Assembly (NCBI GenBank): GCA_004519485.1
Contig: CP038108.1
Span: 992,001 to 1,056,000, forward strand
Source: Nannochloropsis oceanica
Lineage: Eukaryota > Sar > Eustigmatophyceae > Eustigmatales > Monodopsidaceae
DNA: 64,000 nucleotides
Direction: 5' to 3'
Below the pieces are notes generated by a model. The model made no database searches, had not been told where the DNA came from, and saw nothing but the letters and a program-made list of their open reading frames with translations. A program made the position numbers and the translations under genes. Below are positions 1 to 9,826 of this stretch, piece by piece; the stretch's first letter is position 1; each line of letters starts with the position of its first letter.

Positions 1-1
1 C

Positions 2-991
2 ATGGAGAGGATGGTCTGTGAGCTGCGCAAGCCTCGTGTGCTGGTTACGAACTACCCCCTTCTCCATAACTACCAAATGATACCAATCATGGAGGAAATC
101 GCTAAGACTGGGGAGCCCTTACTTGTTGTCGCCGAAGAGACAAAGGATGACGCCCTATCCCTCCTGGTCGTCAATAAGCTGCGTGGTACCGTAGAAGTCT
201 GCTCGGTCCGCGCTCCCTTCGCCGGGGCTCGACGCAAGCAGTTTTTGCAAGATATTGCGTTGGCCACGGGCGCTACGTTTATTGATTCCGATTTGGGAAT
301 GATGCTTCAGACAATGACTATGGACATGCTAGGCGTGGCCGAAAGCGCGGTCACTACCCGGGAACACACCACGTTGCGGACGTCGGAGATTTTTGATGAC
401 ATCATCGCGGAGCACGTGAAGAACTTGAAGAAAGAGTTGGATGGGTGCGACAACGTGTACGACGAACAAAAGCTGCAGTACCGCATCGCCGCACTCACGG
501 GTGGTGTGGCCGTCATTAAGGTAGGAGCTGCCACCGAGACCGAGCTCAAGGACAAGAAGCTTCGGTACGAAGACGCTCTTAATTCCGTGCGGACGGCGAT
601 TGAGATGGGGGTCTTCCCCGGGGGGGGGTCAGCGCTTGTCTACCTGGGGCAAAGCCTGCGGGAGGAGATTTTGGCAGCGTTTCCCGATAAGGAAGAGAGA
701 GCTGGGGCGGAGATTATGCTGAAAGCGATTGAGGAACCTGTACAGCAGATTGCACGAAACGCTGGGATGTATCCGGGGAGGGTGCTGGAGAAGATAAAGA
801 TGAAGAATGAGTGGGGCTTTGGCATGAATGCTGCGACGGGCAAGTATGAGAATTTGCTAGAGACGGGCGTGCTGGACTCGGCGAGCGTGGTACTGAATGC
901 GTTGACCAACTCAGCCTCCATCGCGGGGTTGGTCTTGACGACACAAGTGGTTATTACCGAGAAGGCGGAGGGCGCAATAAATCAAATGTAG
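2..991 (+). CDS. Chaperonin 60 (GroEL/Cpn60 type), C-terminal part, cut by the window edge
   Basis: Group I chaperonin subunit that folds proteins in an organelle with ATP and a Cpn10 lid. The 329 residues cover the apical, intermediate and second equatorial regions. Visible marks are LVVNKLRG and RRKQFLQDIA in the apical domain, LTGGVAVIKVGAATETE in the intermediate hinge, and PGGGSAL in the nucleotide-binding equatorial part. The first ATG lies at the second base, so the true start is upstream and the N-terminal ATP-binding half is missing. The sequence ends EGAINQM without the Gly-Met-rich tail of bacterial GroEL. The apical part is fairly divergent from canonical mitochondrial Cpn60, so whether it works in the mitochondrion or plastid is not settled. 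It converges on the next gene across about 300 bases of AT-richer sequence. Confidence 0.9.
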   Translation: MERMVCELRKPRVLVTNYPLLHNYQMIPIMEEIAKTGEPLLVVAEETKDDALSLLVVNKLRGTVEVCSVRAPFAGARRKQFLQDIALATGATFIDSDLGMMLQTMTMDMLGVAESAVTTREHTTLRTSEIFDDIIAEHVKNLKKELDGCDNVYDEQKLQYRIAALTGGVAVIKVGAATETELKDKKLRYEDALNSVRTAIEMGVFPGGGSALVYLGQSLREEILAAFPDKEERAGAEIMLKAIEEPVQQIARNAGMYPGRVLEKIKMKNEWGFGMNAATGKYENLLETGVLDSASVVLNALTNSASIAGLVLTTQVVITEKAEGAINQM

Positions 992-1288
992 GGACGGGTG
1001 GGAAAGGGGACAAGCGGGGCATAATAATAGTGATTTACAACGACGGTGGCCTCACATCCGAAGTTAACACAAAGCAAACAAGAAAATTTAAGCCAGATTG
1101 AACGATTGACTCATTAAATGATGCTGCCCTTCCCCTTGTTTCTTTGCAATTTCGCAAAGATCTGCATGCGAGAAAGAGAGAAAATATATCCGTGTGTCTC
1201 GGGCATTCTACAATTCTTCTACTCAGGAGCCGATAATGAAATTGGGAATTGGGGCTCTCGACGTTTTATTCCTCTCAAACTTCCCTAC

Positions 1289-2835
1289 CTACGCCGACAC
1301 TGCCTCAATCACAGCCACCTTCGCCACTGTAGCCACCGTCGATGCTTCTCGCGCCTTCGCGGTCGCAGCCTCCCCTTGCTCTTCCTTCCGCCGCTCGCCT
1401 ACCGGATCCTGGACCGAAAAATCAGCAACATAGGGGTAAACCACCTTCAGAGCCGAGGGACGGGTAAATGGCAAGTCCATGCTCTGCAGCGCCGCTAGCG
1501 TATCAGCCTCTACCTGCTGCCGACGGACTGTACGTGCTACGAGGTCCTTGTAGTTGGCAATTATGCCAGAGAGGGAGAACCTGCGCCCAGAGACATCAGA
1601 CAAGCCTGTGAGGGCCTGGACCTCGAGGGACTGCTGGGGGAATGCTCGATAACGGCCCCATTGCTTCTTGATGGGCAGGCGGGAGTCGTGCCACCACAGG
1701 AAGCCAAGGGGATCTCGGACGGAGGAGGGTAGGGCGTGCTTATGGATGTGGAAGAGGAGCCGCTCTCGCTCCACCGCTTCCAAGAAACGACTTCGCAACC
1801 TGTGGACGACGAAGGGAAAAGAAGGGGAGGAACCATTTGACTTAATAAGAATGAACCGTGTAAGAAGAAGGACCCCAAGCACCGCAAATGTGAGAGGAAA
1901 ATGTATACACACACCTACTAAACATTCTCCCTCCCTTCCCCCCTTTACTGCATGCACGTACCAGTCATGCTCCGCGAGAAACTTCGTTGATAAATTCTCT
2001 TTGTCTCTTCGATGCTTCTCACGCAACTCTCCCCAAGTCATGATAGTGGAAAAGCTCTTTCTGTCTACCATTGACGATGCCTGCCTCCACTCCGCCTCAC
2101 CCTCACTCCCTTCCTCATTCCCTCCCTCCTTGGAATCCGACGTCACTGTCATAGTTGCCGCAAAACGGACCTGACGAGCCTGCTGCTCCATAGCCACACG
2201 CATATAACGCAACGTCTCTTGCCTTGCCACCCGTTCCTTAAAAAACTCTTGAGTCTTGCTGCCCCCGTCCTCCGTCAAACGCTTCGCCTCCAAATCCCGC
2301 ATGGCTCTCGGCGGGCCTTCTAAGTGGTTCTTGCCTCGCTTTGGCTTGTACATGGCTGCAAAGGGATCGTAATGTTTCCGTTTGATCGGATAGTATGATG
2401 CAGGGACTTTTCCACCAGAAGTTAAAATCGTAGGTGGGGCACTGGGGAGCAGCAGCGGGGGCCGACTGACAGGCAGGGGCTTGCACAGCAGCAGGGGTCC
2501 TAGTTGCAGCGCAGCTGCAGGAGCATTTTCAATCTCCTTTCTGGCAGCAGTAATTGCAGCACCAGTAGCAGCAACAGCAACATTGGCCTTACTATTGCCA
2601 GAACTTTCTGAACCATAGGGGAGGCTTTTTCCGCCAGGCAGGGACTTGGCCCTCTTTTTTGCGGCCGGCTTCTTGGATTGAATCACGGGGTGAGCTACGG
2701 GGGGCGAGTCCGCGCGATGATTGTTGCTGTTGGAGGGAAACACGATCAGGCCCGCCCCGCCCTTCCCAATGCTCGCAGGGGCGTCATTACCCCCGCTGCT
2801 GCCATTCCCTGCGCTGGTGCTGCTGGTGCTGCTGG

Positions 2836-2866
<31 letters not shown>

Positions 2867-4420
2867 TTTGCTACTGCTGCTCAACCCCTTCGCCACACCT
2901 ACCTTGGCCTTGATCATGCCAGAGGCAGAAGCAGACCCATCGAGGAGCCGATTTTGATCGAGTTGCCCCAGGGCCTTGCGACGGATCGCCACCGCCTCCT
3001 CCTTGGGCTGCGTCAGCTGCAACGGTGCCACGTAAATTTCTCCACAACTCTCTCCGGACAGCCAACGCGTCTGCAACACCACAGGCGACAACCTCTCCCC
3101 CTTCCCCACTGATGCCAGATTGAGTGTCACGTCATCATCGTCATCCACTGTCAGGCTATGGACAGGCACCAACCGCCCAGTAGCCGAGGAGGCCTCTGTA
3201 TTCTCATAGCAATGCACCCCCCCATCCGAGCATACAATCAATACCCGCCCCGCTTGCCCCGCCCCACCATGCGTCCCCACCACATCCTTCACCGAACAAA
3301 GCTGCCGACGCTTAGCTTTTCCACCCGACGGAGGCTGGGTACTGACCGTAGTCGGGAGAGGGAGCTCCATCCGATTGAGCTGCTTGCAGGCATCCAGGCG
3401 CACCAGAGACAGCTGGCACGTGCCACCAAAAGCGTAATCCCCGAAGACAGCCCGGGTATCTTGAGTGTTCAACACATCAGTATAAGGTGCTTTCTCTTTC
3501 TCCTCTGCAGACGACAGATCCCACACCCGCAAATTTTGTCCGCAGCTCTTGGAGACGGCCTCCAGCCCTCCAGCCCGCACGGCAAGCAACTCAATGCTCA
3601 TCCCGTTCGAGGCCAAGTCAAATATGCATTCCCAGATCGGCACCGCGTCCTCCCCTCCAAGTCCTTCCTGGAAACGCCAAATGTGCAGGTTCTTGATACC
3701 GAGCCCACAGATTAGCCGGTACTCGGGCTGCTCTTTGTCCAAGTCCATCTCATGCCCCGTCCGAAAGGAGGAAGAGGAAGGCGACATTCGACTCACGGCC
3801 CCAAATCCCCGCAACTTGGCATCCAGATTTGTATGACACTCGATCAACGTCTCAGCCTCAGCTTTACTCAGGCGGTGGCCTTGTTGATTGCCCCTAAGAC
3901 TGTTCGTATCGTCGTCCCCCCACGGCCCCTTGGGCAGCCGAGTCAAATCGTAGGCAAACATTTCCACCGACCCGCGCAGCACGCCCGCAAAGGCAAAGCG
4001 CCCGTCGCCCGCAACTTCGACATGGAAGATCAGATTCGTAATGAGACCCTTGGCGTGGATCTGCCCTAGCAACAAGCCTTCGCGGCCCCAGGACGAATCG
4101 AGCATGGAATAGAGCCGGATCGTCCCGTCGCTGCAGCCCGCAATCACATATGCCCCATCGGGGGTCAAATCGACCGAGGTCACCCGCCCGTCCGGTGTGA
4201 AACGACGGGGGGGAATCAGACAGGGCGCTGCCGGGGGGCTGGCGGCAGTGGCGCCTTGTGGATCGTGGGAGGAGGGCGGCGTGTTGTGGTTACCTCCTAC
4301 CGGGTCCGTTGTGGGTTTCATTGAGGAAAAGGAGGAAGAGAGAGTTTTACTGGAAGAAGTCGCCGCCGTCTTGCCCCCCCCGCCCGGCGGATCGATATAG
4401 ATAGACATGGGCATCTCCAT
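1289..4420 (-). CDS. WD40-repeat protein with long low-complexity linker, function unknown
   Basis: Predicted 989-residue protein after removing one intron. The N-terminal ~400 residues form a WD40-like propeller (repeats ending DGTIRLYS, KNLHIWRF, QNLRVWDL). Next comes a basic, Ser/Asn/Ala-rich disordered linker, including a Ser tract near residues 510-535. A C-terminal region of charged helices (FFKERVARQETLRYMRVAMEQ) has no family I recognise. A probable intron runs from 1961 down to 1800 (GTACGTGC...CCACAG). It is 162 bases, phase-neutral and stop-free, so an unspliced read is also open. I chose the ATG at 4420 (MEMPMSIYIDP). An ATG 38 codons upstream is also in frame but lies where 5' UTR is expected. 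The low-complexity linker is encoded by CTG/TTG-type triplet runs. It is divergent from the PPR gene. Confidence 0.8.
1800..1961 (-). other. Probable phase-neutral, stop-free intron in the WD40 gene
   Basis: On the minus strand the segment begins GTACGTGCATG and ends CGTCCACAG. It is 162 bases (54 codons) and open in the coding frame. The encoded stretch is hydrophobic and unlike the charged helices on either side (EHDW before, LRSRFLEAVERER after), which fits an intron rather than protein. Confidence 0.65.
2815..2885. repeat. CTG/TTG triplet-rich tract inside the WD40 coding sequence
   Basis: About 70 bases of imperfect CTG, GTG and TTG triplets on the plus strand. On the coding (minus) strand they give a Ser/Asn/Thr-rich stretch. 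A typical replication-slippage tract in a disordered linker. Confidence 0.8.
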
Positions 4421-4694
4421 GTTGATGCTGTTGTCTTGTAAATGAAGTGTTGAGAGTGTGTATATGGGAGGATGAATTGGGCTCGGCAAACATTTGAATG
4501 ATAAAAAAGCGAGGGAAAACGCTATTCTATACATCTCCGACCTCCTTGTTCAAGCCGGCCCGCCCGAAATCTCACTCCACCTCACCCGTACACTCCCTCT
4601 GACAGGAATCTGCAGCAAGCCAGCGATGCCTTTGTAAGTTCATCCTTTTTTGCTGCGTGTCAGCCACTCTAGCCTTATTCCAGCTCAAGGAGAC
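4421..4694. promoter_or_regulatory. Divergent promoter interval, WD40 gene / PPR gene
   Basis: 274 bases separate the two opposed start codons and must hold both promoters and 5' UTRs. The PPR side is pyrimidine-rich. No TATA box or initiator is clear enough to name. Confidence 0.4.
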
Positions 4695-7124
4695 ATGCAC
4701 CTTCTGCTCCTCTTCAGCGTCCTCCTTCCCCTCGTTTCGACGACGACCAAGGCATTCATCCCCACAACTCCACTGCCCGTACGCACCCGCACCATCATGG
4801 CCTTGGCTTCCTCTTCCTCATCGAATCAGTATCCGCAGGAAGCCCAGGACAGCGCGGACAAGGCTCGACGTTTCTCCTCCTCTACCGCGTCATCGAAGAG
4901 ACCACTTTCACCACCGCCTACAGCGCAGCGTGCTCGATCCTGGACCTCAACGCCATTAATTGAATGGTCCCTGCGACGCGTGGGCACGACGCCAGCTATT
5001 GATTTGTTGGAAAGTGCTTTGGAGGAACGTGGACAGGGGAGCGACTTGAATGGCGAAGACGACGGGCTCTTCACGGCAGCCCTCAAGGAGTGCCGCTCCA
5101 TCGGTGACGGCAAGCGGGCGTTACGGTACCTGGGCATTATGAAGCACCGACACATGCGGGAAATAGATGTTGTGTCCACCATCCATGCCTGCGCGGCCGA
5201 AGGGCTGACGGACGACGCAATCGGTACTTTTCGACGTCTTGCAGAAATGAAAAGGGAACAAGGACGCGTCATTTCTTTCGGCTCACCAAGCTACGTGGCC
5301 ATCATAATGGCCTGCAGCAAGGGCAACCGCCCGGATGATGCCCTGGCCTTCTTTCAAGAAATGGGGGTGGGTGGCATCCCTCCACCAGATGCAGCGTGCT
5401 ATGCAGCCATGATGGAAACTTACCGCCGCTATGGCCGAGCGACAGATGCCCTCGCCCTTCTCGACAACATGAAAGTACGTGGCATGGTGGAAGGCCACAG
5501 CCGAGCAGCCCCTCGAGGGTTACATCTAGTGCTGGCGGCTACTATAAGGGCTTTGACAGATTTGGGCCGCGCAGGGGAGGCGTTGGAAAGGTTTGAGTTG
5601 GCCTTGGATGGGAGCTCGGGTATCATCCCCGATGGAGGGTGTTTCGCAGCGGCGCTTGAAGCCGTGGCCGATTTGGGGAATTGGCGAAGGGCTTTGGGTT
5701 TGATTGAGGAGATGGGTCGCGAGGTGGAGTACATCAATTCAAGGGGGGTTTTCCTCCGGCGGCAGCTACGGGTGGGGAGACAGCATTATGTGGCGGTGTT
5801 GCGGGCTTGTGCCAAGGCAGGGGAGGCAGAACAGGCCTTGGAGATTTTACAAGACATGCAGACTCGTGGCAGCATACGACCGGACGAAAAATGTTATCGC
5901 TGGGCGTTGTTTGCCTGTTGCAAGGGCGGGCAGTGGGGCCGAGCCTTCGACATGCTGATGGAGGAGGAGCAGCCCCCCTTGAGTCAAATCCCGTGGACTC
6001 TGCCCTGTTACACCACCACCATGCGTGCCCTCGTCAATGTGGGAGAAGGACCGCGAGTGCTCACACTGTGGGAGAAGCTCTTAGCGCGTGGCCTGGCCCC
6101 GGATGCGGCCACGGGAGATATAGCTTTGAGCATGGCGGGAAAGGAGAAAAATTGGGAGGCAGCCGAGGCGATATTTGCCGTGTTGACAAGTCGAGGGATG
6201 GAGCCTTACGTGGCAGGTGTGGGGGTAGTGTTGGAGGGTCTGTGTCAGCAGGGAAGGTTGGATGAGGCGAGAGAATTATTGAGGCAAGTGTCGGTGCCAA
6301 ATGTGATAATGTACACGAGTCTGTTGTCGGCGATGGGGAGGGTGGGGGACGTGACGGGGGCTCTGGCATTGTTGGAGGAGATGGAGACTGAGGCGGGTAT
6401 CACTCCGGATCACGTGGCTTTGACGTGTTTGGTAGACGCGTGTTTGAAAGCGGGGAAGGTGGAGGATGCGGTCCGCTTGGCGGCGCGACTGGAGACGACG
6501 AGCGCTATGGTGGGTGGGGTGAAGAGAGGGAAGGGCAAGGGTGGGGGAAGGCCGCAGGAAGATGAAAAAAGCTTTGGTGTGCGGGTGCTGACGCTGCTAG
6601 AGCAGGGGCAGTGGGAGGCGGCCTGGCGGAGTATTCAAGAAGCAGAGACTGCCGCGGGGCACGTGCCGGTCCCGGCAATGAGCTACAGTGTCTTGGTGAA
6701 CGCAGCGGCGAAAGAGGGGCGGTGGCAGGACGCAGTGGACATGTTGCTCCACATGCGGGAGAAGCGAGGCTTGGAACCTAGCACCGTGGATCTTTCCTCG
6801 GCGATCAACGCCTGTCGGATGGGGGGAGAGGTGGGCATGGCTCTGAAGCTGCTGGAGGTCCTCAAAATTCGACGGCAAGAGTATGCGACGGCCAAGAGTC
6901 AAGGGAGGAAGGGTGGCAAGGGCGGGAAGGGTCGTGGGAAGAAGGGGGAGGATTCCTCGAAGAAGATGGAAAAAGAGCAGGGCCTGCAGCAGTCAGTGGT
7001 AGAGGAAGAGGAGGCGCACGATCCCAATCCCTACCAGGTCAGTTACGGGTTGGTGCTGGACTTGCTCGCAAAGCAATTGTCCTCATCCTCTTCCGCGTCC
7101 TCGGCCCAATCCTCGTCCTCGTAG
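4695..7124 (+). CDS. Plastid-type pentatricopeptide repeat (PPR) protein
   Basis: 809 residues from the ATG at 4695. PPR proteins are organellar RNA-binding proteins that act in RNA processing, stability or translation. Tandem ~35-residue helix pairs are easy to see (GSPSYVAIIMACSKGNRPDD, VPNVIMYTSLLSAMGRVGDV, PAMSYSVLVNAAAKEGRWQD), with roughly 12-15 repeats between residues 70 and 710. The N-terminus MHLLLLFSVLLPLVS followed by TKAFIP is a signal peptide plus phenylalanine motif, the heterokont plastid leader. This is why I start at 4695 and not at the in-frame TTG upstream. The region near residues 735-760 is a Lys/Gly-rich basic linker, and the tail is a short Ser run. No DYW or SMR domain is seen, so editing or nuclease activity is not supported. 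It is a single-exon gene, convergent with the proteasome gene. Confidence 0.88.
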   Translation: MHLLLLFSVLLPLVSTTTKAFIPTTPLPVRTRTIMALASSSSSNQYPQEAQDSADKARRFSSSTASSKRPLSPPPTAQRARSWTSTPLIEWSLRRVGTTPAIDLLESALEERGQGSDLNGEDDGLFTAALKECRSIGDGKRALRYLGIMKHRHMREIDVVSTIHACAAEGLTDDAIGTFRRLAEMKREQGRVISFGSPSYVAIIMACSKGNRPDDALAFFQEMGVGGIPPPDAACYAAMMETYRRYGRATDALALLDNMKVRGMVEGHSRAAPRGLHLVLAATIRALTDLGRAGEALERFELALDGSSGIIPDGGCFAAALEAVADLGNWRRALGLIEEMGREVEYINSRGVFLRRQLRVGRQHYVAVLRACAKAGEAEQALEILQDMQTRGSIRPDEKCYRWALFACCKGGQWGRAFDMLMEEEQPPLSQIPWTLPCYTTTMRALVNVGEGPRVLTLWEKLLARGLAPDAATGDIALSMAGKEKNWEAAEAIFAVLTSRGMEPYVAGVGVVLEGLCQQGRLDEARELLRQVSVPNVIMYTSLLSAMGRVGDVTGALALLEEMETEAGITPDHVALTCLVDACLKAGKVEDAVRLAARLETTSAMVGGVKRGKGKGGGRPQEDEKSFGVRVLTLLEQGQWEAAWRSIQEAETAAGHVPVPAMSYSVLVNAAAKEGRWQDAVDMLLHMREKRGLEPSTVDLSSAINACRMGGEVGMALKLLEVLKIRRQEYATAKSQGRKGGKGGKGRGKKGEDSSKKMEKEQGLQQSVVEEEEAHDPNPYQVSYGLVLDLLAKQLSSSSSASSAQSSSS

Positions 7125-7225
7125 ATTCTGTGAGCTGTAATGGAAAAATACACAACAAAAAATTGTAACAACAACGGGCAGAAAGACAAATTTTTCGACT
7201 ACAAAATAAAGTATATGAGTAATAT

Positions 7226-7262
7226 CTATGATGATGATGATGATGATGACGAGGATGATGTT
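7226..7262. repeat. GAT triplet tract in a 3' intergenic region
   Basis: A short imperfect (GAT)n run followed by TTG/TTGTTG triplets. It lies in the 289-base convergent interval between the PPR and proteasome stop codons, which contains no other recognisable feature. Confidence 0.75.
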
Positions 7263-7413
7263 GTCATTGTTGTTGTTGATGCTCTTGTTTCTTTCTTTTC
7301 CTCTGCGATGATCCAACATCCCGTCAAGCGAGGAGCCCCTCTCTTCTCCCTTCACCTTTACCAGCATAATCACTTTCCACCCACTTCTTCTCCACACTGT
7401 TTCTCCCCAAATC

Positions 7414-8498
7414 CTAATCTTTGGTCTCCGACACCCCAGCGACTGCCTTATTCTTAGCCTCCTCCTGCTCCGCCTCAATGGAAGCCGCAAGTGCCGCCAG
7501 CGTGGCTTCATCAAGCATGTGCATGGGCTCTCCGTTTTTGATGATAGCCACCTCCATGTTCTTCGCCCCGGAATCCACCACCTCCAACAACGTCTTGACC
7601 GTCAGTCGAATCGCCTCCTCCTCCCCCAGAGCATCTTCCCACTGCTTCTCCAGGTACTCTTGCATATTGGACGAGTTCTTTCCTCCCACTGCCGTGGCCT
7701 TCCAAGCCGAGTAGGTGCCTGCAGGGTCCGTCTGGTAAAGCACGGCAGTCCCATCAGGGTTGGTCCCAGCAATCACACATGACACGCCGAATGGCCGCAC
7801 ACCGCCACGCTGGGTGTACTTTTGTTGGGTGCGGGCGATGTACCGCGCAATGTACTCGACCGTGGGAGCATCCTCGTAGGTTAGGCGGTAGCTTTGGCAT
7901 TCCAGGCGAGCCTTGTTTACAAGCACGCGGGCGTCGGCCGTCAAGCCCGCAAAAGCCAGCGTGATGTGCTCGTCGATCTTGCAAATCTTCTTGATTGTTC
8001 GAGGGTCTTGCAGCTTGGCCGTTGCCCTGCGCTCCACTCCCAGAATAACCGCGTTCTTGCCCCGCACGCCAACAGCCGACGAGCCACGCTTGACAGCCTC
8101 GATGGCATACTCTACTTGGAACAAGTGCCCGTCGGGCGAGAAGACCGTGATGGCGCGGTCGTATCTATTTTAAATGGATAGGGTGCAGAAGGGAAGAAAA
8201 CTTGTGTGAGAAGAAGGGAGGGGAGTGCGACAGGAATTGGGAAACACAGGAGAGAGCAAGGGCACATAAGGATCCGTTGAAGGGACTTCTTCTGGCGTCC
8301 CTGTAGCCTTCCTTTATGGTTCGGCAAGCGTCCGCTGCCTCCGACACAGATTTTCTCGTCCACTATGCACACAATGTTCCACTTCCTCCACGCTGGTCCA
8401 CGCTGTATGTCTTACGGTGGACAATGTTTCTTCATCGCTGGAATTCGTCGTCGTCGTCTTCATCACTTCCCTTCCCTCATAACTTACCGACTGGCCAT
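7414..8498 (-). CDS. PSMA7: 20S proteasome subunit alpha-4 (PSMA7/PAD1 type)
   Basis: One of the seven alpha-ring subunits that gate the 20S proteasome. Alpha subunits are not proteolytic. The assembled protein is 253 residues, the usual length. Two exons: 8498-8488 (only 11 coding bases) and 8164-7414. The intron starts GTAAGTTATG and ends AAAATAG. The join gives [16 protein letters not shown], the conserved alpha-subunit N-terminus that occludes the gate, which strongly supports the model. Family marks are [51 protein letters not shown]-like GGVRPFG and [14 protein letters not shown]; the last and [12 protein letters not shown] favour alpha-4 over other subunits. It is divergent from the reductase gene, 206 bases between starts. 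Confidence 0.95.
8165..8487 (-). other. Intron of the proteasome alpha-4 gene
   Basis: GTAAGT donor directly after 11 coding bases; acceptor AAAATAG. The phase-2 junction restores the invariant [12 protein letters not shown] motif. Confidence 0.9.
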
Positions 8499-8704
8499 GG
8501 CTGCGGCTGCTCGACGATGTCCAACGGCTATGAAAGGTGCCTCTGACTGTGATGGTGTGCGCGTCGTTTGCATGAGACGTATGTGCATGGAGTGGGACGA
8601 GAAAGTGGAGCAAAGGGAAAGAAGACAAGAGGCTTCGTCGGCGATGATGACAACCTCCCCACCAACCTGCCTCTCCCCCCTCATTCCCCTCCCTCACAGG
8701 GGCC
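8499..8704. promoter_or_regulatory. Divergent promoter interval, PSMA7 / 5-alpha-reductase-like gene
   Basis: 206 bases between opposed ATGs, likely a shared promoter. The reductase side ends in a C/T-rich run just before its ATG. No specific element can be named. Confidence 0.4.
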
Positions 8705-9577
8705 ATGGATATAGACAAAGAACTACTGCACCGCTCCTTGGCATACGCTTTACTAGCTTTGGGCATTGCTGCCGCTATTGTCCTGTTTGTACGTCCTGCA
8801 CCGTATGGACGCTATTCCGAAGCCATGGGCTGGGGGCCCTTGATCGACGCCAAGCTGGCATGGCTAATTATGGAGTCACCCAATGTTTTTGTCAGTGCCG
8901 TGCTATGGAACGACGCCGGCTTCGCCACGAAAAGCGAAGCCAACCAAGTATTGCTCGGACTGTTTGTCCTGCACTACGTGAACCGCTCCTTCATCTACCC
9001 TGCTCGGATGGCCGCGGGCAAGCCTATGCCGCTGTGCATTATGCTTATGGCTTGTAGCTTTAGTTGTTGTAATGACTACCTTCAGACGAGATATCTGACC
9101 AAATTTTACATTTACCCTGAAACTTGGGTCTCAAGTCCAGAATATATCCTTGGTCTTCTGATATTTTTCGCAGGGTTTTACATGAATCTCGATTCTGATT
9201 ACATCCTGCGAGAGCTAAGGAAAAAGAAATGTGCAAAGACAAAGGCAGACCGCGAGTCTCCCGATTCCATGCGCACTCGTCGACAAGCCAACGAGGAACC
9301 TGAAGCAGAGAGGAATTCGGTCTCACAGATATCCTCATATTGCATCCCCCGCGGCGGGCTCGTTGAGTACATTTCCGGCGCCAACTTCTTTGGTGAGATG
9401 GTAGAGTAGATTGGCTTCGCTGTTGCCAGTGGTAGGTCCTTTCCGAATGTGATATTCTCCTTATTCACCATCCTCAACCAAGCACCGCGTGCGTGGCATC
9501 ACCACATGTGGTATAAAAATCACTTTGGAAAAAAATACCCCGCCGAACGAAAGGCCTTGATACCCTTCATTTTTTGA
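8705..9577 (+). CDS. Steroid 5-alpha-reductase-like (SRD5A1/2) membrane enzyme, with an in-frame TAG at a conserved Trp codon
   Basis: Family enzymes reduce a C4-C5 double bond next to a 3-keto group with NADPH in the ER membrane. The N-terminal 234 codons contain the family order: LHYVNRSFIYPARMAAGKPMP, NDYLQTRYLT, SDYILRELRK, IPRGGLVEYISGANFFGEMVE. A TAG (9407-9409) then stands exactly where the family has Trp (VEWxGYA). Without any shift the frame continues for 55 codons through IGFAVASG, PRAWHHHMWY and the classic end KALIPFIF, then TGA at 9575. Total would be 290 residues. About 35 extra charged residues sit before IPRGG; they have no splice sites and look like a lineage insertion. Possibilities are a recent pseudogene, a null allele, a sequencing error, stop read-through, or recoding. 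It is the only TAG in an otherwise intact frame. Confidence 0.8.
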
Positions 9578-9826
9578 ACACTCCCCTCCTGTCCTCGCAT
9601 TCCATTCCTGTTCCTGACTTGCGTCTCAAAGACGCAAGATAGCAAAATTTTATGAAATTACATATCCAATAGTTAACATGAATCAAAAAATAAAGAAGAA
9701 AAAGTAAATCATCGAATTCACCGTTCATGGCCAAGACTCCCTGTGTGGTCTACTCTGTTTATTTTTGGTTTTCCTCCGTGTCTACACATCCTCACTTTTT
9801 GAAAATCTTTTGCCCTAAATTATCTC

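Noticed and set aside
4634-4663. A GTAAGT...CAG segment of 30 bases upstream of the PPR gene that would join an earlier ATG in frame
   Set aside because: Too short for a spliceosomal intron, and the ATG at 4695 already begins a complete signal peptide.
9226-9340. The charged insertion before IPRGG in the reductase as an unspliced intron
   Set aside because: No GT donor at a suitable place and the composition is protein-like, so it is better read as an insertion.
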